64,000 nucleotides of DNA from the NCBI RefSeq assembly GCF_014641075.1, contig NZ_BMHP01000001.1:930001-994000 (forward strand), written 5' to 3'. Under the pieces are notes generated by a model. The model was not told the DNA's origin, searched no databases, and was given only the letters and a program-made list of their open reading frames with translations. This DNA is from Paenibacillus nasutitermitis (GTDB lineage: Bacteria; Bacillota; Bacilli; Paenibacillales; Paenibacillaceae). Of this stretch, positions 43,694 to 53,495 are shown one piece after another; within the stretch, counting starts at the first letter, position 1, and the number at the start of each line of letters is the position of its first letter. The position numbers and the translations under genes were made by a program.

Positions 43694-46600
43694 ATGATGA
43701 AAAAGAAATTAATTGCTCTATTGCTGTCATTATTGCTGGCGCTGCAGTTGCTGCCTGTAATGCCCGCTCATGCTTCGTCCATTGGCATCGACGATCTGAC
43801 GCTGAATAACGAATGGTTCGCGCCAGTCACGTATGCGGTATATGACGATTTGCAAGTCGATCAGCCCGTGTACGTGAATGATCCCGCCACCAACTTTTCC
43901 AACGTAGGCCCTTATGCCGGATTGTCCTATATTCAGACCGGCGGCGGAACGGAGCATAAGAACGAGCCAACCAACCCGTTCCTTAATTTCACTATCGATA
44001 CCGACGCAACGATCTATGTCGCGATGCACGCGGACGACGCGTATACCGATCCGTTCTCCGCCGACTTCTGGCTAACCCCTCAGTATGGATGGACGTTTAC
44101 GGGGAATACGCTCGAAGCCGAGGTGAAAGATGAGTACGGCAACGTCACGGCGACGAACATCTACCGCGTCTATTCGCGCACATACAAGGCTGGTACCGTC
44201 GCACTGGGCGGCAACAATGCGACCGGCCACATCGGCTTTGGTCTCATGTACTCTGTCCTCGTCGGCCCGGCCGTCGGCACGCCGCTTGATCCGCCGCCGC
44301 TGCCGCCCGACGTTGTGCCCGGCACGGTTCCCGCTTTCCCCGGTGCTGAAGGCGGAGGCAAATACACCACCGGCGGACGAGGTCAAGACGTCTATTATGT
44401 CACGAATCTGAACGATTCGGGACCGGGCTCGTTCCGCGACGCGGTCAGCCAGAGCAACCGGACAATTCTGTTCAAGGTGTCGGGCACGATCGAGCTGCAG
44501 TCGTTACTGTTCGTCACGGCGTCCAATTTGACGATAGCCGGTCAATCCGCGCCAGGGGACGGGATTACATTCAAGAAGCATACCATCGTGTTCCAGGGTG
44601 ATAACCTGATCGTCCGGTATCTCCGGTTCCGCACCGGCGACGAAGCCGGAGTGGATATGGACGGCATCACGGGGCGGTTCCGTAAGCAGCTCATGTTCGA
44701 CCATATCTCGGCGAGCTGGGGTACCGACGAGTCGGCTTCGTTCTATCAAAATACCGACTTCACGATGCAGTACAGCACGATCGCCCAGACGATCGTATTC
44801 TCGAACGTGGCCGGCAAAGGCTTCCATGGCTACGGTGGCATATGGGGCGGCGACAACGCCACCTATTATTACAATCTGCTTGCCCACAACGACAGCCGCA
44901 ACCCGCGGTTCACCGGCAAGTCGATGGACGTGCGCAACAATGTGATCTACGACTGGGGCTACAAGAGCATGTACGGCGATAGCCAGCAGGGCAACATGGT
45001 GAACAATTATTACAAGGCCGGCCTCAGCACCCAGGATCAGGATCGTATGGCCGAGGCGGAGCCCGGGTCGAGCATCGCCCTGACCGGCAACAAAAGCGTC
45101 CGCCGGGACGGCAGCTTGTCGTCCGCCAGCCATCCGAACAACTTCGCCGGCATCAAGAAAAACCCGCAGCTTTTTGTCGCGACGCCGTATGCGATGCCGA
45201 ATCCGTCGCCACAGGACAGCCCTGACGTCGCTTACGGCAAGGTGCTGGAATATGCCGGGGCCAGCCTCAAGCGCGATTCGGTCGACCAGGCAATCGTGAG
45301 CGATGTTATCAACGGGACGGGGACCGTGATTTATACGTCGAACAGTGTCACCCCCGAGGAGCAAGTCCTACTGGATGGGAAGAACGCGACCAAGGTGACG
45401 CTGCAATGGCCGACACTGCAGACGGGCGAAGTGCCCGCGGATACGGACGGCGACGGGATGCCGGACGTGTGGGAGCGGGAGCACGGCTTGAATCCGAACA
45501 GCCCACTGGACGGGAAGACCGATTTCACCGGTGACGGATATACGAACGTGGAGAAATATTTGAACGAGCTCACAATCGGCACCTTCCCGGAGGGAGTCGT
45601 GCCCGCGGTGCCGAAGGCCGCTGTGAGCGGAGCCCCTAGTGGACTGCGCGCGCAGGCGCTGGACCGGGATTCAATCCGGCTCGACTGGACGCCCGTGGCG
45701 GGAGCGACCGGGTACCACGTGTATCGCGCGGCCAGTGTGAATGGCGCGTACACCAAACTGACGTCAACGGCGCTGACGGCTGCGGCCTTTACGAACAACG
45801 GGCTGACCGCCGCGACCGAGTATGCTTACAAGGTCACTGCCGTTACGGCTGGCGGCGAGTCGGCTATGTCGCTCCATGCCGCCGCTAAGACGAAGGCGCC
45901 GCTCCAGCCGATCTCCGTCGACTACAACGACGGAACCGACGGGCAGCCTTATTATGCGCCGGCCGAGTGGCCGGCGGCATGGACCGTGTCGCCAGTGCCG
46001 AGCTCGGCGGACAAGAGCCTCAGCGTGGCGCCGAATGCGACCGGAACGTTCACATACGATTTCACCAATACGGGCACGACCGCGCATCTGCGCTTCGACT
46101 ATATGCGCGAGGCGAACTTCGATTTGGATAAACTGTTGATCTACACGGGGACGAACTTCCTGGAGACGGTCACCGATTCCGATAACGGCTTGCGCTACCG
46201 CCTGGGCGCCACGACTGTGTACCGCGATCTCATCCCGGGCTTCCAATTGAACACTTGGTATACGGTGGCGGTCGATCTGGACTTCGCGGCAAACACAGTG
46301 ACTTTCCGCACGGGGCCGAAGAACGGGTCTCTGACCGTGCAGGCACATGAATCGTATACGGCGGCCAGTCCGAAAATAAGCGCTTTTCGGGTCTTCCACC
46401 AGCGGTCGAGCGGCAATGTCTACTTCGACAACTTCACAGCCTGGAACGGGCCCGCAGAGCCGACCGGCGTGACCGCAACCGCCCGTCGGAACGAGGTCGC
46501 GCTCAGCTGGAGTCAGGTCGCTGGAGCAGATTCCTACGCCCTCTACCGGGCGGACAGTTCGAGCGGGCCTTATCGCAAGCTGGAGGTGGGCCCAATCACC

Positions 46601-47278
46601 AACACCTCCTATCGAAACAAGGGCCTGGTGTCGGATACGACGTACTACTACAAGGTGAGCGCGATCAATGCGGAAGGCGAATCGCCGTTGTCGGCTCCGT
46701 TGGATGTGATGGTCGGCGGCTCGTCCTCGGACTTGTTCGTCGATTTCAACGACGGTACCATAGGGCAGCCGTATACGGCTTATCCCGACGCCTGGCCTAC
46801 ACCGTGGTTGGTCGCGGACGTGCCGGGTAGCACTGATCTCAGCTTGAGTGTGCCCAGTGGCGCGGCGGGGAACTTCGTGTACGAGTTCCTGGCCGAAGGA
46901 CCTACGGCGCATTTCAAAGTAGATTACATGCGGGAAGCGAACTACAACGGGGATAAGCTCTTGTTGTATACCGGCTCAAACTTCCTGGAGATCCAGACAG
47001 ATACCGCGAACGGCTTGAAGTACCGTTTGGGTACAACCAGCACCTATCGCAACCTCATTCCTGGCTTCCTGCTGAACACGTGGTACACGCTGGAGATCGA
47101 TCTGGACTTCGTCACGAATACCGTGACGTTCCATACGGGCCCGAAAAACGGCACACTGACGCAGATGGCCCAAGAGTCGTACACGGCGGCGAGTCCCAAG
47201 ATTAGCGCCTTCCGGATCTTCAACCAACGGTCAGCGGGTAACGTGTATTTCGATAATTTTAATGTGACTCGTAATTAA
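43694..47278 (+). CDS. Secreted multimodular pectate lyase (PL1-like) with Fn3 and tandem LamG-like modules
   Basis: This protein of about 1194 residues has a signal peptide ending at AHA-SS (about residue 29) and an N-terminal domain I cannot name (30-190). A PL1-type beta-helix domain follows (about 200-560: AFPGAEGGGKYTTGGRGQDV, LNDSGPGSFRDAVSQSNRTI, DHISASWGTDES). A calcium-binding segment DTDGDGMPDVWEREHGLNPN comes next, then Fn3 and a beta-sandwich module (YNDGTDGQPY...). A second Fn3 and a near copy of the module (FNDGTIGQPY...) end the protein. It should cut pectic or similar uronans outside the cell. The start follows GGAGGAGG. Base composition is visibly GC-richer than in neighbouring regions. 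Confidence 0.88.
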   Translation: MMKKKLIALLLSLLLALQLLPVMPAHASSIGIDDLTLNNEWFAPVTYAVYDDLQVDQPVYVNDPATNFSNVGPYAGLSYIQTGGGTEHKNEPTNPFLNFTIDTDATIYVAMHADDAYTDPFSADFWLTPQYGWTFTGNTLEAEVKDEYGNVTATNIYRVYSRTYKAGTVALGGNNATGHIGFGLMYSVLVGPAVGTPLDPPPLPPDVVPGTVPAFPGAEGGGKYTTGGRGQDVYYVTNLNDSGPGSFRDAVSQSNRTILFKVSGTIELQSLLFVTASNLTIAGQSAPGDGITFKKHTIVFQGDNLIVRYLRFRTGDEAGVDMDGITGRFRKQLMFDHISASWGTDESASFYQNTDFTMQYSTIAQTIVFSNVAGKGFHGYGGIWGGDNATYYYNLLAHNDSRNPRFTGKSMDVRNNVIYDWGYKSMYGDSQQGNMVNNYYKAGLSTQDQDRMAEAEPGSSIALTGNKSVRRDGSLSSASHPNNFAGIKKNPQLFVATPYAMPNPSPQDSPDVAYGKVLEYAGASLKRDSVDQAIVSDVINGTGTVIYTSNSVTPEEQVLLDGKNATKVTLQWPTLQTGEVPADTDGDGMPDVWEREHGLNPNSPLDGKTDFTGDGYTNVEKYLNELTIGTFPEGVVPAVPKAAVSGAPSGLRAQALDRDSIRLDWTPVAGATGYHVYRAASVNGAYTKLTSTALTAAAFTNNGLTAATEYAYKVTAVTAGGESAMSLHAAAKTKAPLQPISVDYNDGTDGQPYYAPAEWPAAWTVSPVPSSADKSLSVAPNATGTFTYDFTNTGTTAHLRFDYMREANFDLDKLLIYTGTNFLETVTDSDNGLRYRLGATTVYRDLIPGFQLNTWYTVAVDLDFAANTVTFRTGPKNGSLTVQAHESYTAASPKISAFRVFHQRSSGNVYFDNFTAWNGPAEPTGVTATARRNEVALSWSQVAGADSYALYRADSSSGPYRKLEVGPITNTSYRNKGLVSDTTYYYKVSAINAEGESPLSAPLDVMVGGSSSDLFVDFNDGTIGQPYTAYPDAWPTPWLVADVPGSTDLSLSVPSGAAGNFVYEFLAEGPTAHFKVDYMREANYNGDKLLLYTGSNFLEIQTDTANGLKYRLGTTSTYRNLIPGFLLNTWYTLEIDLDFVTNTVTFHTGPKNGTLTQMAQESYTAASPKISAFRIFNQRSAGNVYFDNFNVTRN

Positions 47279-47291
47279 ACGGGGCTGACTT

Positions 47292-47334
47292 GATTCCCCG
47301 CCTGCTCATGACCGTGCAGGCGGGGGATTTTTTT
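47292..47334 (+). terminator. Terminator of the pectate lyase gene
   Basis: CCCCGCCTGC pairs with GCAGGCGGGG, followed by ATTTTTTT. The following 47335-47709 stretch is AT-rich and shows no gene; a weak TTTACA...TATACC pair near 47623-47650 may serve the DoxX gene. Confidence 0.9.
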
Positions 47335-47709
47335 GTTCTTATATATTGGCTCGATAAATATCGGAATGGTTTTGTGACTTTGTTAACAAGTGGTTGGATA
47401 GTAGGGACGTCAACGGGGCGGTAGAGAAAGGCTAAGCAGCGCTCATATATCCGATTGTTGGAAGTCTCGCGAAGCGCATTTTCAACGATTTGTTTTCTTC
47501 GGTTATTGTCAATAAGATCACGTACTAAAGCTCAATTATTCAAAGTGCAGTTCTTTAATTCAGTCTATATAGTGTGAAGGTCAATAGAATCATTTTCGCA
47601 CCAAATATTACATAATAATTGCTTTACAGGTCACATAATGGTGTTATACCCTTAAATAGGACACTGATAGGTGTCGGATAATAATAAATGAATAAGGAAG
47701 TGGATCCAT

Positions 47710-48078
47710 ATGCATATTTTAAACATCGTTCTTCAAAGTTGGCTGCTTTTCTCCATGGTTTTCTTTGGCGGAAGCAAAATTGCAGGAGCCAAGCATCAGG
47801 TAGAACTGTTTGACTCGATTAAACTTCCTCAATGGTTCCGGGTCATTACGGGCTACATTCAAATTGTTGGATGCATAGGACTCATTCTCGGTTATTGGTA
47901 TCCGGGGATTGCTGCATGGGCAGGAATATTGATAGGCATTATGATGCTGCTGGCGTGCCTCGCGCACCTCAGAGTCAACCATCCGATCGGGAAAATGATA
48001 CCTGCCTTATTGAATCTCTTGATTGCAATTGCGGTAGTATTCTTATATGCAGACGAACTGCCCCGTCTTTTTGGGTAA
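47710..48078 (+). CDS. DoxX-like four-helix membrane protein
   Basis: This 122-residue protein has four hydrophobic segments and the family features MVFFGGSKIAGAKHQVELFD and CLAHLRVNHPIGKMIPALLN. DoxX-like proteins occur with redox and stress genes but have no firm biochemical role. It appears to be a single-gene transcript ending at the hairpin 48109-48132. The start follows AAGGAAGTGG. Confidence 0.88.
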   Translation: MHILNIVLQSWLLFSMVFFGGSKIAGAKHQVELFDSIKLPQWFRVITGYIQIVGCIGLILGYWYPGIAAWAGILIGIMMLLACLAHLRVNHPIGKMIPALLNLLIAIAVVFLYADELPRLFG

Positions 48079-48108
48079 GTTCATATCAATGGTATTGAAA
48101 TAAAAGCT

Positions 48109-48132
48109 AAAGCCTTGCAGGGCAAGGCTTTT
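48109..48132 (+). terminator. Terminator after the DoxX-like gene
   Basis: AAAGCCTTG pairs with CAAGGCTTT, followed by TT. Confidence 0.7.
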
Positions 48133-48226
48133 CCAGACTTTACGTTTATACGTTCGATTGCACCAACGCTCACCAATTTCCCGAAATATCCAGCATGCAG
48201 GACCCTCTCCACAGCGAAGAGTCGGT

Positions 48227-49060
48227 TTATCCGATTAGTTTTAATAGGTTTTCCTGACATTTCGTTTCTGGTATTGGGATGTAGACGGTTAGAGCCGTCC
48301 CCTCATCTTCACACCGGTAGAACTCATGCGCTTCCATCTGCAGCCTTCCCACTTTAGGATGCATGATCTCTATCGAACCTGTTAGCGCGCATCGTACGTC
48401 GTGATCGGTCCACCATTCCCGAAATTCCGCACTGCGTTCAGACAATGCGGCAATAAACTCCCCATACCATGGATCCTCCATATTCCGGGCGTAATAGCTG
48501 CGGAATTGCGCCAATAGATTTTTCGCCACTCCCTCCCGATTGACAAGCATGACCCGAATCTCCTCCGTAGTAAACATCTGCCAAACCAAATTACTGCTGT
48601 ACTTGCCAACACTTCTGAAATTACCGAAGACGAGGGAGGCCACCCGATTCCATGCCAGTATGTTCCACCTTTGGTCCGAGAAAAAAGCGGGGCATTCCGC
48701 AAATTGATCCACGATAATTTGAAGAGACGGAGGTGGCGCTGTACCGGGATTCAGTACTGGGAGCAGAGGGGTTTGCTGATTCGCCAGTGTATACAGATAA
48801 AGTCGTTCATCTCTATCGAGTTTGAGTGTTCGAACTAAGCTTTCGAGTATCTGCTTGGAAACCTGGATATCGCGGCCTTGTTCTAGCGACGTGTACCACG
48901 GTAATGAAATACCGGACAAGACGGCAACTTCCTCCCTGCGCAATCCTGGCGTCCGACGCTTTGGAGCCGTGTATTTTAATCCCGCATCCTGCGGAGTTAC
49001 CCTGGCGCGGTGGGTTTTGAGAAAGTTCGCCAATTCCTTACGGCGTTGTTCGTCGTTCAT
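48227..49060 (-). CDS. XRE-family regulator with MmyB-like ligand domain
   Basis: This 277-residue protein starts with a helix-turn-helix (about 10-80: VAVLSGISLPWYTSLEQGRD). Its C-terminal part has the MmyB-like PAS-related fold (about 105-260: DQFAECPAFFSDQRWNILAW, RRVGRLQMEAHEF-like region VGRLQMEAHEFYRCEDEGTA). Members often control a neighbouring oxidoreductase. Here the azoreductase-like gene is divergent and 149 bases away, the obvious candidate target. Confidence 0.9.
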   Translation of the reverse strand: MNDEQRRKELANFLKTHRARVTPQDAGLKYTAPKRRTPGLRREEVAVLSGISLPWYTSLEQGRDIQVSKQILESLVRTLKLDRDERLYLYTLANQQTPLLPVLNPGTAPPPSLQIIVDQFAECPAFFSDQRWNILAWNRVASLVFGNFRSVGKYSSNLVWQMFTTEEIRVMLVNREGVAKNLLAQFRSYYARNMEDPWYGEFIAALSERSAEFREWWTDHDVRCALTGSIEIMHPKVGRLQMEAHEFYRCEDEGTALTVYIPIPETKCQENLLKLIG

Positions 49061-49209
49061 TCAAACCTAACCCCCTAACAGATAGAAATTATATTAGTTT
49101 CCCGACTATTACTACAGGTAATTATACTATTAATGCTCAACTATTTCATTCCCTCCCCATGACATATACTGAATTCGAAACGAAAACTATTGAGAGGATG
49201 GAGTATTGC

Positions 49210-49845
49210 ATGACATCAGTTCTTTACATTACCGCACATCCGCTAAACGGGTCAGAATCGTTTTCCATATCGGCTGGTGAAACGTTTATTGATGCATATC
49301 GGACTGTCAATCCCGATTGTGAAATCATTCATTTGGATTTGTATAAAGCCGACGTCCCTTCGCTGGATGCGGATATTTTAAGAGGGTGGGGCAAGCTGGA
49401 AGAGGGGATGGAACTAGAGCAGTTGCCGGAAATCGAACGAACCAAAATCGTCCAACTGGACAAGTTGGTCGATCAATTTATTCAAGCGGATAAATACGTC
49501 TTTGTAAACCCGATGTGGAATTTCTCGTATCCGCCAGTTATGAAAGCCTACATCGACGCAATAACGGTGGCAGGCAAAACGTTCTCATACACGCGCAACG
49601 GTCCAATCGGATTGCTTCAAAATAAGAAAGTGCTTCATATCCAAGCGAGCGGTTGGGTCTATACGGAGGGGCCAGACGTCGAGGATGAAGTGAGCCATCG
49701 TCATCTGAAATCAATCATGCGTTTTATCGGCATAACCGATTTGCATGCGTTATTTATTGAGGGACACGACCAATATCGTGATAGGCGTAATGAAATAAAA
49801 GAGGAAGGTATAAAGAGGGCACGTGAACTTGCGGCTACCTTCTAG
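49210..49845 (+). CDS. FMN-dependent NADH:quinone/azo oxidoreductase (flavodoxin-like fold)
   Basis: This 211-residue protein begins SVLYITAHPLNGSESFSISA and has VNPMWNFSYPPVMKAYIDAI, the FMN-site motif of AzoR-type enzymes, with QASGWVYTEGP as a variant of the second loop. It should reduce quinones or azo compounds by two electrons. The ATG at 49210 with GGAG seven bases upstream fits the family N-terminus; an ATG at 49159 would add 17 residues. Confidence 0.9.
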   Translation: MTSVLYITAHPLNGSESFSISAGETFIDAYRTVNPDCEIIHLDLYKADVPSLDADILRGWGKLEEGMELEQLPEIERTKIVQLDKLVDQFIQADKYVFVNPMWNFSYPPVMKAYIDAITVAGKTFSYTRNGPIGLLQNKKVLHIQASGWVYTEGPDVEDEVSHRHLKSIMRFIGITDLHALFIEGHDQYRDRRNEIKEEGIKRARELAATF

Positions 49846-49862
49846 AGATCATTTACAAACAA

Positions 49863-49890
49863 AAGCAACCTGCAAGGGGTTGCTTGTTTT
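49863..49890 (+). terminator. Terminator of the azoreductase-like gene
   Basis: AAGCAACC pairs with GGTTGCTT, followed by GTTTT. Confidence 0.75.
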
Positions 49891-50089
49891 GTGTTATGAG
49901 GAACTGCAGGCAAGGATTTGTGCTGTTGGATTCATTTCCTGGAAGAGATGTCTTGTACTGCTCTTATTAAAGCAACAGGAAGTAAGGTAATAGAAAAAAT
50001 AGAGGGCTGGCGTACCTTGAAGCAGCAAACGTAGTGCACTCAGTTTTTATCATGATCGCTAAATTGCGACAGACCGACTATGGGGCGTG

Positions 50090-50443
50090 TTACCGGGGCC
50101 AACTGGCTTCAGTTATCTTGCAATGCTCAATATACTCACTTCCCCAATCCGTTAGCCCAATAATCGTTGGATAAAGCTTTTTCCCCAAATCAGTTAAAGA
50201 GTATTCCACTTTTGGCGGAACTTGATTATAAACCTCACGGTGAATAAGTCGAAAGTTTTCCAGTTGCCTTAGTTGTTTAGTCAGCGACGCATGCGTTAAG
50301 CCGTCAAATTTCCGTAACAGTTCGTTAAAACGTATTGGTCCGTTCATTAGATGAAAAATTATCATGAGAGACCATTTGCCGGACAATACTTTCTGAGCTG
50401 TATTGAACGAACAGGTTAGTTCAGAACTTTTTAATTCAATCAT
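50090..50443 (-). CDS. HxlR-family transcriptional regulator
   Basis: This 117-residue winged-helix regulator has the HxlR pattern CSFNTAQKVLSGKWSLMIIF and LTHASLTKQLRQLENFRLIH. The N-terminal Cys11 is where redox-sensing members such as YodB and HypR carry their reactive cysteine. It is divergent from the SDR gene and near the azoreductase, so a role in sensing electrophiles or quinones is inferred. Confidence 0.92.
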   Translation of the reverse strand: MIELKSSELTCSFNTAQKVLSGKWSLMIIFHLMNGPIRFNELLRKFDGLTHASLTKQLRQLENFRLIHREVYNQVPPKVEYSLTDLGKKLYPTIIGLTDWGSEYIEHCKITEASWPR

Positions 50444-50647
50444 GGAAATTCACCTCTTCTTTATATTCTAAGTTCATATAACCTCTATCAGATATGCTAA
50501 AAACAAGCTGCGTTTGAACTGTTGTCCTCCCTTTCTTAGGTATACCATTTGATCCTAACGATACAAAAATATCGTACTATTCATATCTATCATAATCTAA
50601 TAATATTGATTATGCATTAAATTTATCTTAAAAGGAGCAGGAATAAT

Positions 50648-51433
50648 ATGTCGACGAATGAAGGAAAATTCAATGGTAAAATTGCCTTGGTTACAGGGGC
50701 AAGTCGTGGGATAGGGGCTGAAATAGCCAAAAAATTAGCTGCTGGCGGAGCAGAATTTATAGGCGTTCATTACGCCAGTAATAGGGATGCTGCTTTAAAA
50801 GTTGTTGAAGAGATTAAGGCGCTGGGCTCAAAGGCTATAGCTCTGGAAGCAGAATTAACCACGGGTATTTCCGGTGTAAAAAAGCTTTGGGCTGCATTTG
50901 AAGATGCTGTTCGTTCGGAAATTGGATCTGTGCAATTGGACATCTTAATCAATAACGCAGGTATTGCACCGGGTAATCCTTTTGAAGAAACGTCAATTGA
51001 AACGTTTGAAGATGTAATTAATGTTAACCTTAAAGCTCCATACTTTATTACTCAAGCAGCTAGCCCGTATATACGGAGCGGTGGACGAATCATTAACATT
51101 TCTACTGGCTATACTCGTGTTGCCAGCCCAAATGCTACCATTTATGCGGCTTCCAAGGGAGCCCTAGAGACATTTACTTTGGCTTTAGCTCCACATTTTG
51201 CATCAAAAGGTATTACTGTAAACGCAGTAAGGCCTGGAGTTACGGATACTGATATGAACAAGGATTGGCTCGCCGACCCAGAAGCTCGTGCTGCAGCAGC
51301 TTCAATAATGCCCGCTTTCGGAAGAGCTGGCACCACTGAAGACGTTGCTGATGTAGTTGCGTTCGTAGCATCTGAGGAAGCGCGATGGATCACGGGGCAA
51401 TTTATTGATGCCTCCGGAGGAACTAGGCTTTAA
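50648..51433 (+). CDS. Short-chain dehydrogenase/reductase
   Basis: This 261-residue SDR has the cofactor motif ALVTGASRGIGAEIAKKLAA, NNAG, and the Ser-Tyr-Lys catalytic set (NISTGYTRVASPNATIYAAS, Tyr-x3-Lys in YAASK). The C-terminus ARWITGQFIDASGGTRL is typical of the FabG-like classical group. The substrate is unknown. It is divergent from the HxlR gene with a 204-base gap that should hold both promoters. Confidence 0.93.
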   Translation: MSTNEGKFNGKIALVTGASRGIGAEIAKKLAAGGAEFIGVHYASNRDAALKVVEEIKALGSKAIALEAELTTGISGVKKLWAAFEDAVRSEIGSVQLDILINNAGIAPGNPFEETSIETFEDVINVNLKAPYFITQAASPYIRSGGRIINISTGYTRVASPNATIYAASKGALETFTLALAPHFASKGITVNAVRPGVTDTDMNKDWLADPEARAAAASIMPAFGRAGTTEDVADVVAFVASEEARWITGQFIDASGGTRL

Positions 51434-51481
51434 TAGCAATAAAAATTACTGGCATTTGATGTTAAAGGGGTTGTAATTAGG

Positions 51482-51519
51482 AAATTGCCTCCAATTTTAG
51501 ATACTGGAGGACAATTTTT
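51482..51519 (+). terminator. Terminator of the SDR gene
   Basis: AAATTGCCTCCA pairs, with one bulge, with TGGAGGACAATTT, followed by TT. A second, weaker hairpin with a T run lies at 51598-51643. Confidence 0.65.
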
Positions 51520-51649
51520 ACTGTACTTGCAATATATCAATCCATAATGCAGGTTGATTTCGGTTGAGAAGTGGAATGGTGCATTGGAGAAGTATGAAGA
51601 GGGTGCCCCGCAGCCATAGGCTATAGAGGCACCGTCTTTTTTATTTATC

Positions 51650-51684
51650 GTGGAGCCCTTAAGGGGGGCGAAGCCGGGTTCGCG
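51650..51684 (-). repeat. Second copy of the tRNA-3'-end-like repeat
   Basis: Near copy of 10365-10396, sharing GTGGAGCCCT and CCGGGTTCGC with a few changes between. It directly follows a terminator T run and touches the 3' end of the histidine kinase gene. Confidence 0.55.
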
Positions 51685-51686
51685 GG

Positions 51687-53495
51687 TCAACTTTCGCCTA
51701 ACACACCGTTACGGTGTACATCCTCCGCAGGTATAAGAATATCTACGCTCGTTCCCTTGTCTTCCATGCTATGGTAAGTCAACCCATACTTATTTCCGAA
51801 ATAGTGTCGGATGCGCATGTCAACGTTTCTGCTGCCATAAGAGTCATCTCGTACAACTGGCTTGGTGAATTGGTCATTCAGCTTTGCGAGTTGGTCTGCG
51901 CCCATGCCTATGCCGTTATCACTTACCGTGATCAGGATATCATGACCAGCCCTTGCCGCAGTAATTTCAATCGTACCTTTTCGGCTCTCTCGTCCCAGGA
52001 TACCGTGAGCAATGGCGTTCTCTACTAACGGCTGAAGCGTTATTTTCGGAATGAAATAGTTGAACATATCCTCTGGCACATTGACGAGAAATTCGATTTC
52101 ATAATCATAGCGGATATTTTGAATTTGCACATAAAATGAAACATGATCAAGTTCTTCTCTCAGGGTAATGATGTCTCTTCCATTGCTGAGACTGACTCTG
52201 TAAAAACGGGACAGGGTCTTTACGACGTTCCTGATCTCATTATTCATGCCTCGGGTAGCCATCCAGTTGATCAGATCCAATGTATTATAAAGGAAGTGTG
52301 GATTGATTTGCGATTGCAGCGCTTTCAGTTCTGCGCTTTTCCTCTCCTGGCCAAGCTGAAACTGTTGTTCATTCATGGCGGATATTTTCTTGATCATGAA
52401 GTTATACGTTCGAATTAACTCGCCCACCTCGTCTCTCCCATCGATGGGGGACAAGGGGAGCATATTGCCGACTTCCACCTCTCGAATACGTCTAGTCAGC
52501 CGTGATATGCGCCGTGTAATGGATATTGCAAGAAGATAGGCCAAAAAATAAGCGGCAGCTGCGATAACAATCAACAACAGGTACAGCTGGTTGCGCAGCT
52601 GAAAACCTTGTTTGACAACTTCATCCAGCGGAATGACAGTGACCATACTCCATTTTGAATATGGAACTGGGCGTGCAGAATAGTAATTTCCATTGGTTGT
52701 AAATATTTTCGTTTCATCGCGCAACTGGATATTGTCCAGTGGTTGAACAAGATCAACAGGGACTGAGTCGGAAGCCAGAATAACGCCCATTGTTGAGTCG
52801 TGTAGAAAGGTTACGCTATTTTTCACGACATTTGCTTTATTTAAGATCATTCTTAGTTTTTCTTTCTCGACATCAACTCGAAGGTGGCCAATTGGCGACT
52901 GATAATCGTTCGGATCCATTATATTCCTGGCAACTGAGATGAAAGATGCATCATCTGACGGTGAATATCCAGCAAGAGTGTCAGCCGTACACCACATGTA
53001 TTTTTGCTTTTCCTCTATTAACCGTTGAAAGCAGGGGCTATGATCCGCGAGACTAATAGGCAGGAAGTTCTCCATCTCCCTGGCAAATAAGAAGGTGTCC
53101 GGGACGTACATGACAACGCCCGCAATATCAAGGTTATCGCGAATCGAGATCATAAGCCGTTTGAGTTCGTCGTATTCCTGAAGCTCATTGTTTATATTTT
53201 GAATCGTTTTCAGCTTTTGGATGGAGTTGGATACAGCAGGATTGGTGACCAGCATGTCTGTCGTCTTGGCAATGCGCTCCACGCGATAACTGAAGTAGGA
53301 ATAGGTTTGATCAAAGCTTTGTTCCGCCGAGTAGGTAATCTGATCGACGATCAAATCCGCTATTTTGTCTGAAGCGACATATTGGAATATCCCCAGAGGA
53401 AGAATGATCAACGCCAAATAAGTAAGCAAAATCTTGTGTTTCAATTTGGTGTTGTACAACCATCCTTTGTATATTTTAATGACGATTGATTTCAT
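51687..53495 (-). CDS. YesM-type sensor histidine kinase
   Basis: This 602-residue membrane kinase has TM1 at about 17-37 (HKILLTYLALIILPLGIFQY), an extracytoplasmic sensor (about 40-295), TM2 at about 296-320, a HAMP region and a His_kinase domain. The phospho-acceptor is His400 in INPHFLYNTLDLINW, and SDNGIGMG is the ATP-lid region. It should sense a carbohydrate signal and phosphorylate the YesN-type partner. The ATG at 53495 overlaps the regulator stop (ATGA), so the pair is coupled; a longer frame from 53615 is rejected. Confidence 0.93.
   Translation of the reverse strand: MKSIVIKIYKGWLYNTKLKHKILLTYLALIILPLGIFQYVASDKIADLIVDQITYSAEQSFDQTYSYFSYRVERIAKTTDMLVTNPAVSNSIQKLKTIQNINNELQEYDELKRLMISIRDNLDIAGVVMYVPDTFLFAREMENFLPISLADHSPCFQRLIEEKQKYMWCTADTLAGYSPSDDASFISVARNIMDPNDYQSPIGHLRVDVEKEKLRMILNKANVVKNSVTFLHDSTMGVILASDSVPVDLVQPLDNIQLRDETKIFTTNGNYYSARPVPYSKWSMVTVIPLDEVVKQGFQLRNQLYLLLIVIAAAAYFLAYLLAISITRRISRLTRRIREVEVGNMLPLSPIDGRDEVGELIRTYNFMIKKISAMNEQQFQLGQERKSAELKALQSQINPHFLYNTLDLINWMATRGMNNEIRNVVKTLSRFYRVSLSNGRDIITLREELDHVSFYVQIQNIRYDYEIEFLVNVPEDMFNYFIPKITLQPLVENAIAHGILGRESRKGTIEITAARAGHDILITVSDNGIGMGADQLAKLNDQFTKPVVRDDSYGSRNVDMRIRHYFGNKYGLTYHSMEDKGTSVDILIPAEDVHRNGVLGES

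Noticed and set aside
45764..46912. 382-codon minus-strand frame inside the pectate lyase gene
   Set aside because: Arg/His-rich antisense shadow of duplicated modules.
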